Source: JAIPEI01 sp964443135 | GTDB taxonomy: Bacteria; Desulfobacterota; DSM-4660; Desulfatiglandales; HGW-15 | NCBI GenBank assembly: GCA_964443135.1 | Contig: CAYUBQ010000005.1 | Coordinates: 44,169 to 108,168, forward strand | Direction of reading: 5' to 3' | DNA length: 64,000 bases | Shown here: positions 8,659-17,279 of the stretch, in pieces | Layout: each line of letters opens with the position of its first letter | How positions within the stretch are numbered: the first letter of the stretch is position 1 | The notes under the pieces: generated by a model | What the model was told of the DNA's origin: nothing | Databases searched by the model: none | What the model saw: only the letters and a program-made list of their open reading frames with translations | Made by a program: the position numbers and the translations under genes

Positions 8659-9579
8659 ATGGAACCTTCCTCCCGACATCGCCCGGACTGGATCGAGATC
8701 TCCATCCAGTCGGACCCCTGGACCCACGAGGCCGTGAGCCACTTCCTCGTGGAGTCGCTCGGATGCGACGGCGTCGTGACGGACGCCTCGTCCGAGCGGA
8801 CCCTCCGGGCGTACCTTCCGGCGGAGCCGACGCCGGAGGATCTCGGCCCCGACCTCGAGGCCTTTCTGTCCGGGCTCGTGGACTGGTTTCCGGGGATCGC
8901 CCCGCCTTCCTTCGGGCTGGACCGGGTTCGTCAGCCGGACTGGCGCACGGCCTGGCGGGAGCATTTCCGGGCCGAGCAGGTCACGCCGGGCCTCCTGGTG
9001 GTGCCGGCCTGGGAGCCCGCACCTCGTGCCGTTTCGGGGCGGGTGCTCCGGATGGACCCGGGACCCGCCTTCGGCACCGGCCGGCATGCCACCACCCGCA
9101 TGTGCCTTCAGGCCCTGGAGGACCTCGCCCCCGAAAGGCCGTGGAGCCTCCTGGACGTGGGGACCGGAAGCGGCATCCTGGCCGCCTACGGCGCGCTGCT
9201 GGGGGCCTCGCCGGTGGAGGGTGTGGACGTGGACGAGGAGGCGCTTCGCTGGGCCGGGTGGAACCTGGAGCTGAACGACCTGTCGGGGGCTGTCCGGCTC
9301 TCGACCGACCCCCTGGACACCTGGAAGACCCCCTTTTCCGTGGTCACCGCCAACCTGACCCTGGACACGATTCGATGCCTCCTGCCACAGCTGGTCCGTC
9401 CGGTCGCACCCGGTGGAAGCCTGGTGCTCTCCGGCCTCTTGAGGGGGCAGGTTTCCCTGCTGGGTCCTGCGCTGGTCCGGGAAGGGCTCGAGCCGGTTCG
9501 AGAGCTCCGCCTGGAGGAGTGGGCCTGCCTGGTGCTCGAAAGGCCCGTGACGGACTCGAGAGGAAGGGGGCGGCCGTGA
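8659..9579 (+). CDS. prmA: Ribosomal protein L11 methyltransferase
   Basis: 306 aa. The PrmA signature GPAFGTGRHATT is followed by SAM-binding motif I LDVGTGSGILAAYGA, an acidic ribose-binding GVDVDEEALRWA and motif IV TANLTLDT. N-terminal residues 1-90 form the L11-binding alpha/beta domain typical of PrmA. It trimethylates L11 lysines and the N-terminus. The start was placed at an ATG before the SSRHRPDWIEISI stretch; its ribosome binding site is weak. The stop overlaps the GTG of rsmE (GTGA), a common pairing. Confidence 0.9.
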   Translation: MEPSSRHRPDWIEISIQSDPWTHEAVSHFLVESLGCDGVVTDASSERTLRAYLPAEPTPEDLGPDLEAFLSGLVDWFPGIAPPSFGLDRVRQPDWRTAWREHFRAEQVTPGLLVVPAWEPAPRAVSGRVLRMDPGPAFGTGRHATTRMCLQALEDLAPERPWSLLDVGTGSGILAAYGALLGASPVEGVDVDEEALRWAGWNLELNDLSGAVRLSTDPLDTWKTPFSVVTANLTLDTIRCLLPQLVRPVAPGGSLVLSGLLRGQVSLLGPALVREGLEPVRELRLEEWACLVLERPVTDSRGRGRP

Positions 9580-10337
9580 GGCGGTTTTTCCTGGAGCGGA
9601 TTCGCCCGGAGGACGGCCTCGTCCGGGTGACGGGATCGGAGGCGAGGCACATGCTCCGCGTGCTGCGCATGGGGCCGGGAGACCGCCTGGTGCTCATGGA
9701 CGGGTCGGGTGCGCGCCACCAGGCGGTGATCCGGGCGGTGGGGAAGGAACGGGCGGACCTCCTCCTGGAGCGGAGCCTCCCGGTCCCCGAGCCCTCGCCC
9801 CTGGAGATCACGGTCTGTCCTTCGCTTCTCAAATCCCGCCCCATGGACCTCCTGATCCAGAAGGCCTCGGAGCTGGGGGTGGCTGCGGTTCAACCCTACA
9901 CGTCGAGCCGGTCGGTGGTTCACCTGGAGGGCAAGCGCCTGGAGGGCCGCCTGCGTCACTGGGGGGAGATCGCCAGAAACGCCGCAAAGCAGGCCGATCG
10001 GGCGGTCCCCGCCCGCGTGGATCCCCCGGTGGAGTTCGACGCACTCCTCGCCCGGTGGCGGGATCGGGACGCCTCCAAGGTGATTCTCTGGGAGTCGGAG
10101 GAGTCCTGCGACCTGAAGGGCTTTCTCAGACGGGAGGGCAAGGCCGGGGCCGTTGCGGCCGTGGTGGGTCCGGAGGGGGGCTTCCATCCGGACGAGGTGT
10201 GCGCCGCCGGAAAGGCGGGGTTTTCCCCGGTCTCCCTGGGAAGGCGCATCCTTCGCGCGGAGACCGCCGTCCTGGCGGTGGCGGCCCTCCTCCAGTACGA
10301 GTGGGGGGACCTGAGCCTCGAGTCGCCGGGGGGCTGA
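9576..10337 (+). CDS. rsmE: 16S rRNA (uracil-1498-N3)-methyltransferase
   Basis: 253 aa from a GTG overlapping the prmA stop. An N-terminal PUA-like domain contains SEARHMLRVLRMGPGD. The C-terminal SPOUT (trefoil-knot) domain shows KASELGV near residue 95, VGPEGGF near residue 200 and the terminal knot LGRRILRAETAVLA. RsmE methylates U1498 of 16S rRNA in assembled 30S subunits. Translational coupling to prmA places two ribosome-modification enzymes in one operon. Confidence 0.93.
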   Translation: MRRFFLERIRPEDGLVRVTGSEARHMLRVLRMGPGDRLVLMDGSGARHQAVIRAVGKERADLLLERSLPVPEPSPLEITVCPSLLKSRPMDLLIQKASELGVAAVQPYTSSRSVVHLEGKRLEGRLRHWGEIARNAAKQADRAVPARVDPPVEFDALLARWRDRDASKVILWESEESCDLKGFLRREGKAGAVAAVVGPEGGFHPDEVCAAGKAGFSPVSLGRRILRAETAVLAVAALLQYEWGDLSLESPGG

Positions 10338-10376
10338 CGTTCGGAGAGCCGGCCGGGAGGATGAAAACGGCCCGGT

Positions 10377-11477
10377 CTACAGCGCCTCCACCAGGATCTC
10401 GGAGAGCTCCTTCACCGGGAGTTCCATTTCCGTGGCCGGGTCCTCCAGGGTCATGACACAGAACGGACAGCTCGTGGTGAGCACCTCCGCACCCTTGTCG
10501 ACGGCCTCCCGGACCCGCTTCTCGCTGTTTCTCGGGTAGGCGATCTCGGCCTCGAAGAACATCCGCCCCCCACCTCCCTCGCAGCAGAGCGAGTTTTCCC
10601 GGGCATAGGCGAACTCGGCGAGCTCGACGCCCTCCACCGCCTCCAGCAGGGCGCGGGGGGCGTCGTACACCTTGTTCTGTTTTCCGAGGAAGCAGGGGTC
10701 GTGATAGATCACCTTCTTGTTGTAGGGGGTCTTGAAGGCGAGTTCTCCTCTCTCCACCAACTCCGCCAGCAGCTCGGTGTAGTGCCGCACCTGGATCCCG
10801 ACGTCGCCGTACTCGTTCTTCAGGGCGTTCATGCAGTGGGGTGAGAGCGCGATGATCTCCTTCACGCCGTGCTTCTGGAAGGTGGCTGCGTTTTCCTCCT
10901 GGAGCTCCTCGAACAGCCCTTCCTCGCCCATCCTTCGGATCTCGTTTCCGCAGCAGGCCTCCTCGGGTCCCAGGATCCCGAACTCCACGCCCGCCCGGTC
11001 GAGCAGCTTGGCCACGTTGATGGGGATGACCATGCAACGCGGGTCGGAGGTCTGGATGCAGCAGGAGAACAGGAGCCGCTTGGACTCCGTGTCCTTGACG
11101 TGGGGGATCTCGACCTCCTGCCCTTCCTCCTTCACCCAGTCCGCCCGCTTGGGGCGCGGACGTCCCCAGGGGTTCTTCTGGACGAAGGCGTTCTCGAGGG
11201 CCTTCTGGATCGACAGGGGGATCTGCCCCTCCTCGACGAGCTCGCCCCTCAGGGCGATGATCATCTCGGACGGCTTCACGTCTCTCGGGCAGCGGAGCGT
11301 GCACTCCCCGCAGGAGGTGCAGTACCAGGGTAGCGCTTCTTCGATGGCGTGCTCGAGGTGTCTCTTGCGCACCAGCTTCCGGATGTTGAAAGGGGTGATC
11401 CCGGATTCCGGGCAGCTCCCCGAGCACATTCCGCACTGCATGCACATGTTGACCTGGCTTTGTGTCTGACTATCCAT
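10377..11477 (-). CDS. HdrD/GlpC-like iron-sulfur protein with two CCG (cysteine-rich) domains
   Basis: 366 aa. Two [4Fe-4S] ferredoxin motifs stand at the N-terminus (CMQCGMCSGSCP about 12-23 and CTSCGECTLRCP about 53-64). Two CCG domains follow: LFSCCIQTSD ... ACCGNE, and YHDPCFLGK ... LCCEGGGGRMF. This is the heterodisulfide-reductase subunit D / GlpC architecture, where CCG cysteines hold a catalytic non-cubane or [4Fe-4S] cluster and electrons pass between membrane or flavin partners and thiol/disulfide substrates. No transmembrane segment is present and no flavin or membrane partner lies beside it. AAGGAG precedes the ATG. Confidence 0.85.
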   Translation of the reverse strand: MDSQTQSQVNMCMQCGMCSGSCPESGITPFNIRKLVRKRHLEHAIEEALPWYCTSCGECTLRCPRDVKPSEMIIALRGELVEEGQIPLSIQKALENAFVQKNPWGRPRPKRADWVKEEGQEVEIPHVKDTESKRLLFSCCIQTSDPRCMVIPINVAKLLDRAGVEFGILGPEEACCGNEIRRMGEEGLFEELQEENAATFQKHGVKEIIALSPHCMNALKNEYGDVGIQVRHYTELLAELVERGELAFKTPYNKKVIYHDPCFLGKQNKVYDAPRALLEAVEGVELAEFAYARENSLCCEGGGGRMFFEAEIAYPRNSEKRVREAVDKGAEVLTTSCPFCVMTLEDPATEMELPVKELSEILVEAL

Positions 11478-11939
11478 GAGATTGACTCCTTGTCCGGGCT
11501 GTCACGGCGCGGTCGGGTCCGAAACATGCGGCTCATCGGCAAAGCCTTCGCTCGCGCATCTACATTTCCGGTGAGGCCTGGACCAGGCAAACGGCGGGCG
11601 ACAATGCAGGAGGCCGTGTTTCTGGATCTCTCTGTATGATTCCCTGCTCCATCGAGGGCGGCGGCAGGGAGTTCGAACAACCGATCGAAGCCGCCCGGTT
11701 CCCTCCGGACACGGGCGGCGATCACCGAATAGACCAATCGCCTTCCGTTGTCAAGGGCATTCGCGTGGACGGACGGCGCGTAAGGCGGCTGCAACCGGGG
11801 AAGGGAAGGGGGGCTCCCGGAGCACCCCCGCACCGCCGAGCAGATGGACCACGCGCTTTTTCAAAAACATGGATGTCGTCCCAGGGAGCGATGGGTCGAG
11901 AGATCCGGCCCCGTCGCTTCAACGGGCCGAAGACGCCTC
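11478..11939. other. Intergenic region upstream of the HdrD-like gene
   Basis: 462 bp between the start of the HdrD-like gene and the enolase stop. It holds one promoter candidate on the minus strand (11726-11754), giving an untranslated leader of about 240 nt for the HdrD-like gene. No conserved riboswitch, terminator with a T-tract, or convincing small gene was seen. Confidence 0.5.
11726..11754 (-). promoter_or_regulatory. Promoter candidate for the HdrD-like gene
   Basis: On the minus strand TTGACA (11754-11749) is followed after exactly 17 bp by TATTCG (11731-11726). The -35 box is perfect and the -10 box weak. It lies about 250 bp upstream of the start codon. Confidence 0.5.
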
Positions 11940-13208
11940 TCAGGAAGGCCACCCGAACTCGGCCGTGTCCCCCAGCTCCTCTTCGATCCGGAGGAGTTGG
12001 TTGTACTTGCAGACCCTTTCGGAGCGGCAGAGAGAGCCGGTCTTGATCTGTCCGGTGCCGGCGGCCACGGAGAGGTCGGCGATGAAGGTGTCCTCGGTCT
12101 CCCCCGAACGATGGCTCACGACCGCGTTCCAGCCTGCGCGGTGGGCCATCTCGATGGCGTCGAGGGTCTCGGTGAGGGTCCCGATCTGGTTGAGCTTGAT
12201 CAGCACGGCGTTGGCCGAACCTTCCCGGATTCCACGGGCGATCCGTGTCGTGTTGGTCACGAACAGGTCGTCCCCGACGAGCTGGACCCGGTCTCCCAGC
12301 TCCCGGGTCAGGGCCTTCCAGGCCTTCCAGTCGTTCTCCGCCAGGCCGTCCTCGATGGAGACGATGGGAAACCGCTTGGTCCAGTCGGCGTAGAAGTCGA
12401 TCATGTCTTCGGCGGACCGCTTCGAGCCGTCCGATTTCTTGAAGACGTACTTCCCGTTCTCGTAGAACTCGGAGGAGGCGGGGTCGAGGGCCATCACCAC
12501 GTCCTTGCCCGGCCGGTACCCCGCCTTTTCGATTCCTTCAAGCACCATCTCCACGGCCTCTTCGTTGCTTTTGAGGTCCGGGGCGAAACCGCCTTCGTCC
12601 CCCACGGCCGTGGAGTATCCCTTGGCCTCGAGCACGGAGGCGAGGCCGTGGAAGACCTCCGTTCCGATCCGCAGGGCTTCCCGGAAGCTCTTTCCCCCGA
12701 TCGGCACGATCATGAACTCCTGGAGGTCGACGTTGTTGGCGGCGTGGGCCCCTCCGTTGAGGATGTTCATCATGGGCATGGGAAGGCGGCGGGTGCCGGC
12801 TCCCCCGATGTAGCGGTAGAGGGGCATGTAGAGGGAATCGGCCGCGGCCCGGGCCACCGCGAGGGAAACCCCCAGGATGGCGTTCGCGCCCAGCTTCTTC
12901 TTGTTGCTCGTGCCGTCCAGCTCCACCAGGGTCCGGTCCACGAGCCGCTGGTTGGTGGCCAGCAACCCGGTGAGTGCGGGGGCGATCACCTGGTTGACGT
13001 TCTGGACCGCCTTTTCCACGCCTTTGCCCCGGTACCGCTTCTTGGCCTTGTCCCTCAGCTCCACGGCCTCGTACCTGCCCGTGGAGGCCCCGGAGGGGAC
13101 GGCGGCCCGCCCGAAGCTTCCGTCTTCGAGCCCGACCTCCACCTCGACGGTCGGGTTGCCCCTGGAGTCCAGAATCTCTCGAGCCGTTACGATCTCGATC
13201 CTTTCCAT
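11940..13208 (-). CDS. eno: Enolase
   Basis: 422 aa, standard length, from an ATG preceded by AAGGAGG; the reading frame remains open further upstream but the protein aligns from here (IEIVTAREILDSRGNPT). The family features VGDEGGFAP, SIEDGLAENDW, GDDLFVTN and SHRSGETEDTFIADL are present, covering the Mg-binding acids and the catalytic Lys/His region. It interconverts 2-phosphoglycerate and phosphoenolpyruvate and is usually part of the RNA degradosome. A TTGTCA-17-TATAGT promoter lies upstream on the same strand. Confidence 0.97.
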   Translation of the reverse strand: MERIEIVTAREILDSRGNPTVEVEVGLEDGSFGRAAVPSGASTGRYEAVELRDKAKKRYRGKGVEKAVQNVNQVIAPALTGLLATNQRLVDRTLVELDGTSNKKKLGANAILGVSLAVARAAADSLYMPLYRYIGGAGTRRLPMPMMNILNGGAHAANNVDLQEFMIVPIGGKSFREALRIGTEVFHGLASVLEAKGYSTAVGDEGGFAPDLKSNEEAVEMVLEGIEKAGYRPGKDVVMALDPASSEFYENGKYVFKKSDGSKRSAEDMIDFYADWTKRFPIVSIEDGLAENDWKAWKALTRELGDRVQLVGDDLFVTNTTRIARGIREGSANAVLIKLNQIGTLTETLDAIEMAHRAGWNAVVSHRSGETEDTFIADLSVAAGTGQIKTGSLCRSERVCKYNQLLRIEEELGDTAEFGWPS

Positions 13209-13356
13209 GGCTGCCCTCCTTGCACCGGTTCGAAAGCTCCGGCTCCCTCCGGGCCTCGGCCGGCCCGGATCAGTGGATGTGCGTCGATACGGCGGACCCG
13301 CCGTCGGAAGCTCGTGGGCGTGTCGGTCAGTAAACATTCCTTACGGACGCGTACCA

Positions 13357-13385
13357 ACTATAGTGGATTTGGCTGTTGATGACAA
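13357..13385 (-). promoter_or_regulatory. Promoter for enolase
   Basis: Minus-strand TTGTCA (13385-13380), 17-bp spacer, TATAGT (13362-13357): five of six matches in each box. It lies about 150 bp upstream of the enolase ATG in the region shared with the divergent acyl-CoA ligase gene. Confidence 0.7.
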
Positions 13386-13437
13386 GCCCCGACCCTGATA
13401 GAAAGGAGGCATCCCGTCGTGTCGGAGGACCGCCCCC

Positions 13438-14853
13438 ATGCCCTCCCCGCCCGCATTCAACCTGGATCCGCTCTTTCGCCCGCGCACGATCGCCGTGGTG
13501 GGCGCCTCGAACAACCCCTCCAAGCTGGGGTGGCACGTCATGACCAGCCTGACCCGTGACGGCTTCGGCGGTCGCGTCGTTCCGGTCAATCCCGGCACCG
13601 GAAAGATCTTCGGTCTGCGGGCGGCGGCGGGCCTGGAGGAAGTGGAGGGCGCGGTGGACCTGGTCGTCATCGCGGTCCCGGCCCGTTTCGTTCCGGAGGT
13701 GTTCGACGCCTGCGCGCGGAAGGGGGTGGGGGGAATCGTTCTCATCACCGCAGGGTTCAAGGAGGTCGACGACCCCGAGGGGGGGCGGCTTCAGGACACC
13801 CTTGCGCGACGGATCACCAAGGCCGGCATCCCGGTGATCGGACCGAACACCTTCGGCCTGGTCAACCTGCATCACGGTTTGAACGCAAGCTTCACGCCGG
13901 AGTTTTCCCTGTGTGAAGAGGGCGGCGTCTCCCTGATCAGCCAGAGCGGGGGGATCGCCCATCTGTCGGCCTTCCTCGCGCTTCGGGACGGCGTCGGTGT
14001 GAGTAAGATCGTGGGGCTCGGCAATCGCATGAACACGGGGTTCTCGGACGTGGTGGACTACCTGATGGAGGATCCGGACACCCGGGTCGTTGCGCTCTAC
14101 ATCGAGGGCATGGATCGCCCCGGTTCCCTTCTCGAGACGATCCGCGCCCACCGCGGGAAGAAGCCGGTGGTGGCTTACAAGACGGGGGCCTCGCTTTCCG
14201 GGGACCGGGCGTCGGCCTCCCACACCGGTTCCCTGGCCGGGCGGGACGAGATTTACAGGGGCTTCTTCCGTCAGGCCGGCATCCTGCGGGTATCGGACGC
14301 GGAGACGTTCCTGGACGCGGCCCGGGTCCTGGCGGGGAGTCCGCCGCCGTCGGGCGGCCGGGTGGCCGTGCTCACCGGTCAGGCCGGACCGGGCATGGCC
14401 GCTTGTGACGCCCTGGAGGCCGCAGGGCTCGAGATCCCGTCCTTCGGTCCCGCCGCCCGCGCCGAGGTGGAGCGGCTCCTGCCGCCCCTGGCCCTTCGAA
14501 CGAACCCGGTGGACATGGGGCCTGCCTGGTACGACAACGAGGCGATCACCGGCATGATGCGGGCGGTGCTCGAGGACGAGCGGATCGACGCCGTGCTTCT
14601 CCTCATGATGTTTGCCTCGGCCAATCGGTCGGCGATCTCCGGCATGATCTCCTTCCTGAAGGCCTGGTCGCAGAGAAAGCCCGTGGTCTCCTGCCTCCTG
14701 GCGCCTCCGGGCGTGTGGGACGAGGAGGTGAAGACGCTCGAGCGGGACGGCGCGCTCGTGAACTTTCCCACACCGGAGCGCGCGGCGCGGGCCCTGGCAG
14801 GCCTTCACCAGGCGGCCGGGCTCCGGGCGAAACTGGACCCCGCTGTCTCCTGA
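13438..14853 (+). CDS. ADP-forming acyl-CoA synthetase (acetyl-CoA synthetase) alpha subunit-like protein
   Basis: 471 aa. The N-terminal CoA-binding Rossmann domain (TIAVVGASNNPSKLGW) is followed by succinyl-CoA-ligase-like domains with SQSGGIAHLSAF and the phospho-His loop ASASHTGSLAGRDE (His about 263). The ATP-grasp beta part is not encoded in this protein or next to it. The alpha subunit binds CoA and the phosphohistidine during acyl-CoA + ADP + Pi = acid + CoA + ATP. GGAGG lies nine bases before the ATG. rapZ follows after 17 nt and may be cotranscribed. Confidence 0.82.
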   Translation: MPSPPAFNLDPLFRPRTIAVVGASNNPSKLGWHVMTSLTRDGFGGRVVPVNPGTGKIFGLRAAAGLEEVEGAVDLVVIAVPARFVPEVFDACARKGVGGIVLITAGFKEVDDPEGGRLQDTLARRITKAGIPVIGPNTFGLVNLHHGLNASFTPEFSLCEEGGVSLISQSGGIAHLSAFLALRDGVGVSKIVGLGNRMNTGFSDVVDYLMEDPDTRVVALYIEGMDRPGSLLETIRAHRGKKPVVAYKTGASLSGDRASASHTGSLAGRDEIYRGFFRQAGILRVSDAETFLDAARVLAGSPPPSGGRVAVLTGQAGPGMAACDALEAAGLEIPSFGPAARAEVERLLPPLALRTNPVDMGPAWYDNEAITGMMRAVLEDERIDAVLLLMMFASANRSAISGMISFLKAWSQRKPVVSCLLAPPGVWDEEVKTLERDGALVNFPTPERAARALAGLHQAAGLRAKLDPAVS

Positions 14854-14870
14854 ACGAAAGCCGTGGTTCC

Positions 14871-15737
14871 ATGAAACACCTCGATTTCATCATCATCACC
14901 GGTCTTTCCGGGTCGGGCAAGAGCACGGCCATCGATGCCCTGGAAGACGCGGGATACTTCTGCGTGGACAACATGCCGGTCTCCCTCGTGCCCAAGTTCC
15001 TCGAGCTTCGATCCGGGATCGGGTCCGAGGTTCAGAAGATCGCCCTGGGCATGGACCTGAGACAGCGGGATTTCGTCGAGCGTTTCCAGGCGGTGTTCGA
15101 GGAGGTCCGCCGTGAGGGATACCGGCCGAAGCTCTTGTTTTTCGAGGCCTCCGAAGAGGTCCTGCTCAAGCGGTACAGCGAAACCAGGCGCCATCATCCC
15201 TTCAAGAGGGAGGGGAACCTCCTGCCGGGCATCCGAGAGGAGCGGGAGAAGCTGCAGGGGTTGAAGCCCTTCGCCGACCGGATCATCGACACCTCGCACT
15301 ACACGGTTCACGAACTGAAGGAGCTCATGACCCGGCTCGCCCACCGCAACCTGCCCTCCGAGATGATGCGGATCGGCATGATCTCCTTCGGTTTCAAGTA
15401 CGGGGTGCCCCTGGAGAGCGACCTCCTGATGGACGTTCGCTTCATCCCGAACCCCTACTTCATCCCCGAGCTCAAGAAGCTGGACGGCCGGGACGAGCGG
15501 GTCCGGGCCTTCGTGCTCAAGTGGCCGGAGACCCACGGGTTCATGGACCGTTTCAGCCGCATGCTGGACTACCTGCTTCCGTTTTACGAAAAGGAGGGGA
15601 AGGCCTACCTGAGCATTGCCGTGGGGTGTACGGGCGGAAGGCACCGGTCCGTGACCGTGGCTGCGGAGCTGCACCGGATGCTCGAAAGGGAAGGCCGGGA
15701 GGTGAGCCTGACCCACAGGGATCTGGAGCTCTCCTGA
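14871..15737 (+). CDS. rapZ: RNase adapter protein RapZ (UPF0042 nucleotide-binding protein)
   Basis: 288 aa, the usual length. The P-loop ITGLSGSGKSTAIDALED is at residues 7-24, YFCVDNMP follows, and the C-terminal domain carries GCTGGRHRSV with the conserved Cys and His. In E. coli RapZ binds glucosamine-6-phosphate and controls GlmZ-directed RNase E cleavage. In this lineage only the family function is known, although a GlcN-6-P metabolic gene (glmM) is 8 kb away. Start chosen where the P-loop N-terminus begins; the ribosome binding site is weak. Confidence 0.92.
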   Translation: MKHLDFIIITGLSGSGKSTAIDALEDAGYFCVDNMPVSLVPKFLELRSGIGSEVQKIALGMDLRQRDFVERFQAVFEEVRREGYRPKLLFFEASEEVLLKRYSETRRHHPFKREGNLLPGIREEREKLQGLKPFADRIIDTSHYTVHELKELMTRLAHRNLPSEMMRIGMISFGFKYGVPLESDLLMDVRFIPNPYFIPELKKLDGRDERVRAFVLKWPETHGFMDRFSRMLDYLLPFYEKEGKAYLSIAVGCTGGRHRSVTVAAELHRMLEREGREVSLTHRDLELS

Positions 15738-15766
15738 GGACCGGGGTGGGTCACCCGGCCTCCGGT

Positions 15767-16672
15767 TCACTCGAACTCCTCGGACTCCTCCGTCGGGTAG
15801 AACAGGCCCGGATGATCTCTGCGGATGGTTTCCAGATCCTCCTGGAGCAGGACTTGCCGGGCCTTGGAGCGAAAGAGGCCGGCCTCTTTTTCCATGTCGT
15901 TCAGCCGGGCCGAGGCGCCGCTCTCGGCGAGCATCCGCTTGACCGTGGTGAACAGGCCCTCGTCTCCGTAGAGCAGGGTCCCCTCCTGCATGATCTTGCA
16001 GGCGACCATGTGCCGGAAGGTGTCGAACCGGAGCTGCTCGCGGACCGTGTCCAGATCCTTGATCACGTAGTCGATCTCTTCCCGGAGCTGGGGCGTTGTC
16101 AGCAGGCGGTGCTTTTCGCGGAAGATTCGCTCATCCAGCCTCCTCCGGTGATCCTCGGGAAAGCCGCCGCCCGTGATGATCACGAGATCGAGGTCCGAGC
16201 CCTGGACCAGGCGGCCCGTGCTTCGCTCGGGACGGGGAACGTCATGGGCCATGTCGTAGACGATGTCTCCCGCGAGGATGAAGCAGGTCTGCTCCCGGAT
16301 CAGGTCGGGGTTGTCCGCGCGGCTCACCAGGGCGGAGATCGTTCGATACGCCAGCAGGGATTTGTCCTGCGTGACGGTCCGGATGCGACGGGAGAGGTCG
16401 AGCAGCCTGGACCCCAAAGCTTCTTCGTCACTGTGCCGTGCAACAACGGAGTAGGTGAGGAACTCCCGGAGGATCGACGGGGAAAGCCTGGCATAGTTGT
16501 CGATCCTTCGATCCAGTCTGAGGTACGGTCGGGCGATGCTGCGAACGACCAGGGTCGGAGAGCCCATGCAGATCCGCCAGAGCGCCAGGCCGTCCCGCGA
16601 AAGAGACTCGAGGAGCTCGCCGCCCGTGAGCGGTCCGCGCTGATCGAGGAGGGTGAGGATCTCGGCTTCCAT
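15767..16672 (-). CDS. Nucleotidyltransferase-fold protein with N-terminal winged-helix-like segment
   Basis: 301 aa. Residues 1-45 (ILTLLDQRGPLTGGELLESL) look like a winged helix. Near residues 150-166 STGRLVQGSDLDLVII resembles the G-S ... D-x-D catalytic strand of the MNT/DNA-polymerase-beta nucleotidyltransferase fold, with a further acid in EIDYVIKDLD. The spacing between Ser-Thr-Gly and the Asp pair is unusual for MNT toxins or antitoxins. No HEPN partner is adjacent. Target unknown. Confidence 0.5.
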   Translation of the reverse strand: MEAEILTLLDQRGPLTGGELLESLSRDGLALWRICMGSPTLVVRSIARPYLRLDRRIDNYARLSPSILREFLTYSVVARHSDEEALGSRLLDLSRRIRTVTQDKSLLAYRTISALVSRADNPDLIREQTCFILAGDIVYDMAHDVPRPERSTGRLVQGSDLDLVIITGGGFPEDHRRRLDERIFREKHRLLTTPQLREEIDYVIKDLDTVREQLRFDTFRHMVACKIMQEGTLLYGDEGLFTTVKRMLAESGASARLNDMEKEAGLFRSKARQVLLQEDLETIRRDHPGLFYPTEESEEFE

Positions 16673-16801
16673 GGGGCCATTATAGCAGCAGGGATCCCAT
16701 TGGCGATGGGGAATTCAATGACCGCCGGCCCACCGGGGTCATCGAAAACCCGTCGGCACGAGCCCCGGAATTCCCCGGTTGATCGGCGTGCCCGGAGTCG
16801 A

Positions 16802-16837
16802 GGCTGAAAAAAACGGCGTCCACCGTGTTTTTCAGCC
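16802..16837. promoter_or_regulatory. 15-bp inverted repeat upstream of the HU promoter
   Basis: GGCTGAAAAAAACGG and CCGTGTTTTTCAGCC are inverted copies with a single mismatch and a 6-bp spacer. The A- and T-rich parts make it look like a bidirectional terminator, yet it lies between two divergent genes, upstream of both. It may be an operator or may insulate the HU promoter. Confidence 0.5.
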
Positions 16838-16839
16838 AT

Positions 16840-16877
16840 TTTATGGTTGAAATTCCATATAATATCGTTTATGGTTC
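16840..16877 (+). promoter_or_regulatory. HU promoter -10 region with flanking direct repeats
   Basis: A perfect TATAAT lies at 16858-16863 with no good -35 box. TTTATGGTT occurs twice, at about 16840 and 16868, bracketing the -10 at about 28-bp spacing. Such paired boxes are a plausible activator or repressor site. The HU ATG is about 55 nt downstream of the expected transcription start. Confidence 0.5.
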
Positions 16878-16926
16878 CGTACGATTCGGCCGTTGCGGGT
16901 ACGCACTCACATGAAAGGAGGAGATT

Positions 16927-17196
16927 ATGAACAAGGGAGATTTGGTCAACGAGGTGGCCAAGGTCGTGAGCACCAAGAAGGAAGCTCAGGCGGCCGTGGA
17001 CACGGTGTTTTCCGCCATCACCAAGGCCCTCAAGAAGAAGAGCACCGTGACGCTGGTGGGCTTCGGCACATTCAAGGTGGACAAGAGAAAGGCCAGAAAG
17101 GGAAGAAACCCCCAGACCGGCGAGGAGATCAAGATCAAGGCCAAAAAGGTGCCCAAGTTCGTGCCGGGAAAAGCCCTCAAGGAAGCCATCAAGTAA
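16927..17196 (+). CDS. HU-family DNA-binding protein
   Basis: 89 aa with the canonical HU/IHF layout: N-terminal helices (MNKGDLVNEVAKVVSTKK), the central VTLVGFGTFKVDKRKARKG and the DNA-clamping arm GRNPQTGEEIKIKAKKVPKF ending in PGKALKEAI. It is a nucleoid protein that bends DNA. AAAGGAGG precedes the ATG and a strong terminator follows, so it is a monocistronic, probably abundant transcript. Confidence 0.96.
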   Translation: MNKGDLVNEVAKVVSTKKEAQAAVDTVFSAITKALKKKSTVTLVGFGTFKVDKRKARKGRNPQTGEEIKIKAKKVPKFVPGKALKEAIK

Positions 17197-17224
17197 GACG
17201 CCGGGAAGACGCTTCGGAATTCAG

Positions 17225-17264
17225 ACCCCCATCGGGACGCCGCCCGCGTGGGGGTTCTTTTTTT
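17225..17264 (+). terminator. Intrinsic terminator of the HU gene
   Basis: ACCCCCA (17225-17231) pairs with TGGGGGT (17249-17255), an inner CGGG/CCCG extends the structure, and TTCTTTTTTT follows. A good Rho-independent terminator, ending only about 15 bp before the next start codon. Confidence 0.85.
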
Positions 17265-17279
17265 CGCCGGGTGGCCGCA

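Noticed and set aside
17225..17264. HU terminator considered as an attenuator for the downstream peptidase
   Set aside because: No alternative antiterminator structure or leader peptide could be drawn; a simple terminator of HU explains it.
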